Program-made: the position numbers and the translations under genes
Part shown: in pieces, positions 51,443 to 52,423 of the stretch
Position numbering within the stretch: the first letter of the stretch is position 1
Layout of the letters: the number at the start of each line of letters is the position of its first letter
Notes under the pieces: model-generated
The model's database searches: none
What the model saw: only the letters and a program-made list of their open reading frames with translations
What the model was told of the DNA's origin: nothing
Assembly (NCBI RefSeq): GCF_003668635.1
Contig: NZ_RCWH01000012.1
Coordinates: forward strand, 1 to 52,423
Reading direction: 5' to 3'
Source of the DNA: Planomicrobium sp. Y74
GTDB taxonomy: Bacteria; Bacillota; Bacilli; Bacillales_A; Planococcaceae
Length of the DNA: 52,423 bases

Positions 51443-52228
51443 ATGAAATTGTTACAACAGGAATTGGCAGTGGAAAAAATATGTACAAGCTTAAAAAAGG
51501 ATAATCTGGTAAAAGCTATTTTCTTAAAAGGTTCGATGGGAAGAGATGAGCGCGATGAGTTTTCCGATATTGATCTTTATTGCTTAGTGGAAAAGGAAAA
51601 TGAAGAGCTTTTTTTGAATAAAAGATTGGAGCATATCAAAGCTTATCGGGAAATTATTTTTTACGATGATATCTATATCATCGCTCCTCAAATAATAGTA
51701 GTATTTGATAATTTGCTGCATCTTGATCTGTTTACTGTTACGGAACAAAACTTCACTGAAAAAGATTACTTTAAAGTCTTGCATGATCCAAACAACTTAT
51801 TAGAGCAATTTAATGAATCACAGAGTCTGGAAGTCAGTGAAAGTGAATTCAGCGATAGCGCTACGGATATTGCCTGGTTTTTATTCCAGTATAAAAAAGC
51901 CATCGAACGGGGCAACGATATTTGGGCTGTTAGAATGTTAACCAACGTGATGGAACATTTGGCAAGAGTGCTTCTGTATAAGTATTGTCCAGAAAGAGCG
52001 CAATTAGGATTAAAAACGCTTAATCAATCGTTGCCGAATCATATCTTAAATGAAGTAGAAGCTATTTTCGAACAAATAACTCCGAGGAATCATGCGACTG
52101 CCTCTTCAAAAATCCGACAATTACTAGCAAAAGAGTATGAATGGATACTTTCGCAGGTAAGTGATCGTTCTCTTGTTGAAGCACTTTTAAAAGAAATGGT
52201 GAAATCTCAGTCTATAAGCAAGAGGTAA
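51443..52228 (+). CDS. Nucleotidyltransferase (aminoglycoside adenylyltransferase-like)
   Basis: A 261-aa protein. The polymerase-beta-type catalytic motif FLKGSMGRDERDEFSDIDLY (about residues 27-46, GSx10DxD) is intact, with a further acidic strand LLHLDLFTVTEQ (about 94-105). A helical C-terminal half follows. The pattern resembles aminoglycoside nucleotidyltransferases, but a resistance role cannot be claimed: similar proteins act on other substrates or as MNT antitoxins. TTTGGGGG precedes the ATG. No HEPN partner is adjacent. Confidence 0.75.
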   Translation: MKLLQQELAVEKICTSLKKDNLVKAIFLKGSMGRDERDEFSDIDLYCLVEKENEELFLNKRLEHIKAYREIIFYDDIYIIAPQIIVVFDNLLHLDLFTVTEQNFTEKDYFKVLHDPNNLLEQFNESQSLEVSESEFSDSATDIAWFLFQYKKAIERGNDIWAVRMLTNVMEHLARVLLYKYCPERAQLGLKTLNQSLPNHILNEVEAIFEQITPRNHATASSKIRQLLAKEYEWILSQVSDRSLVEALLKEMVKSQSISKR

Positions 52229-52342
52229 TCAAAAAAAGATAAATTGTTTGTAATGGTGAATCATTAAGAATGATTCGCCAGTTAACATATGAGTGATTAT
52301 CAGAAGCTTTTTAAATATACAAGAAAAAAAGGTGATTAATAC

Positions 52343-52423
52343 TTGATTGAAGAGTGTAAAGCTATATCGGTGCACTACCTAGATAGGATGAGAAGGATGG
52401 AGGCTCATTATAGTGATGGGTCT
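52343..52423 (+). CDS. Start of an unidentified gene running off the window
   Basis: TTG 52343 opens a frame for 27 codons to the window edge (IEECKAISVHYLDRMRRMEA and onward) with AAAGGTGA 10 nt upstream. It is too short to identify. Before it, 52255-52282 holds a hairpin GGTGAATCATT/AATGATTCGCC without a T tract. Confidence 0.4.
   Translation, partial: MIEECKAISVHYLDRMRRMEAHYSDGS

Noticed and set aside
51443..52228. HEPN/MNT toxin-antitoxin pair
   Set aside because: The nucleotidyltransferase is longer than MNT antitoxins and no HEPN gene is adjacent.

Overview
The window reads as a chromosomal segment of a low-to-moderate GC Gram-positive of the order Bacillales. Gene content (nadBCA facing a nifS-type desulfurase, ptsHI, fruRKA, NiaR-like and CcpA-like operators, GTTT-N13/14-GGGTA promoters of SigB type), strong AGGAGG ribosome sites and frequent TTG/GTG starts point to Planococcaceae, most likely a Planococcus relative. 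The genus is an inference; no rRNA or other marker gene is present. No tRNA, rRNA or CRISPR array was seen.

Layout. 1-133 is the end of an IS3-type element. 185-2579 holds a Bax-inhibitor-1 membrane protein and a lipoprotein divergent from an ECF-like sigma/anti-sigma pair. 2580-3732 is a gene-free block of dispersed repeats. 3736-7708 has an InhA-type secreted metalloprotease, an Na+/H+ antiporter and an SGNH hydrolase. 7872-10496 is an HD-hydrolase / macrodomain / vWA operon. 10642-12491 holds two YsnF-like stress proteins, each behind a SigB-like promoter. 12651-15785 holds a lipoprotein serpin, a DUF1648 protein, a TetR regulator and a 65-aa protein. 15855-21119 is the NAD biosynthesis locus: nadB-nadC-nadA one way and a nifS-like gene plus an OsmC-family gene the other way. 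21215-25016 holds glycerate kinase and an envelope operon (NlpC/P60-like, UgtP-like, DedA). A second repeat block follows, then nat, a YhhN protein, a very large secreted nuclease, an aldehyde dehydrogenase, an ion channel, an SGNH hydrolase and a YuiD protein. 35046-37076 is a LacI regulator and an MBL-fold hydrolase sharing the same palindromic operator. Then come a DUF2294 protein, asnB, nnrD, two small SigB-type genes, a type I toxin-antitoxin locus invaded by the repeat family, a NUDIX gene, ptsHI and fruR-fruK-fruA. From about 48.8 kb to the end the region is accessory and looks richer in A+T: an AAA ATPase, palindromic repeats, a HAD hydrolase, a GNAT acetyltransferase and a nucleotidyltransferase.

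The strongest unusual signal is at 20649-21119. An OsmC-family reading frame is interrupted once, by TGA at codon 67, exactly where the family has its first redox cysteine. The frame continues intact for 89 more codons, including the second conserved cysteine. Immediately after the TGA is a hairpin that fits the bacterial SECIS pattern. I read this as a selenocysteine-containing OsmC protein that ordinary gene calling would truncate. Other notable signals are a complete type I toxin/antisense-RNA locus with a consensus promoter for the antisense RNA, and repeat blocks flanked by duplicated terminator hairpins, one copy of which supplies the last codons of nat.
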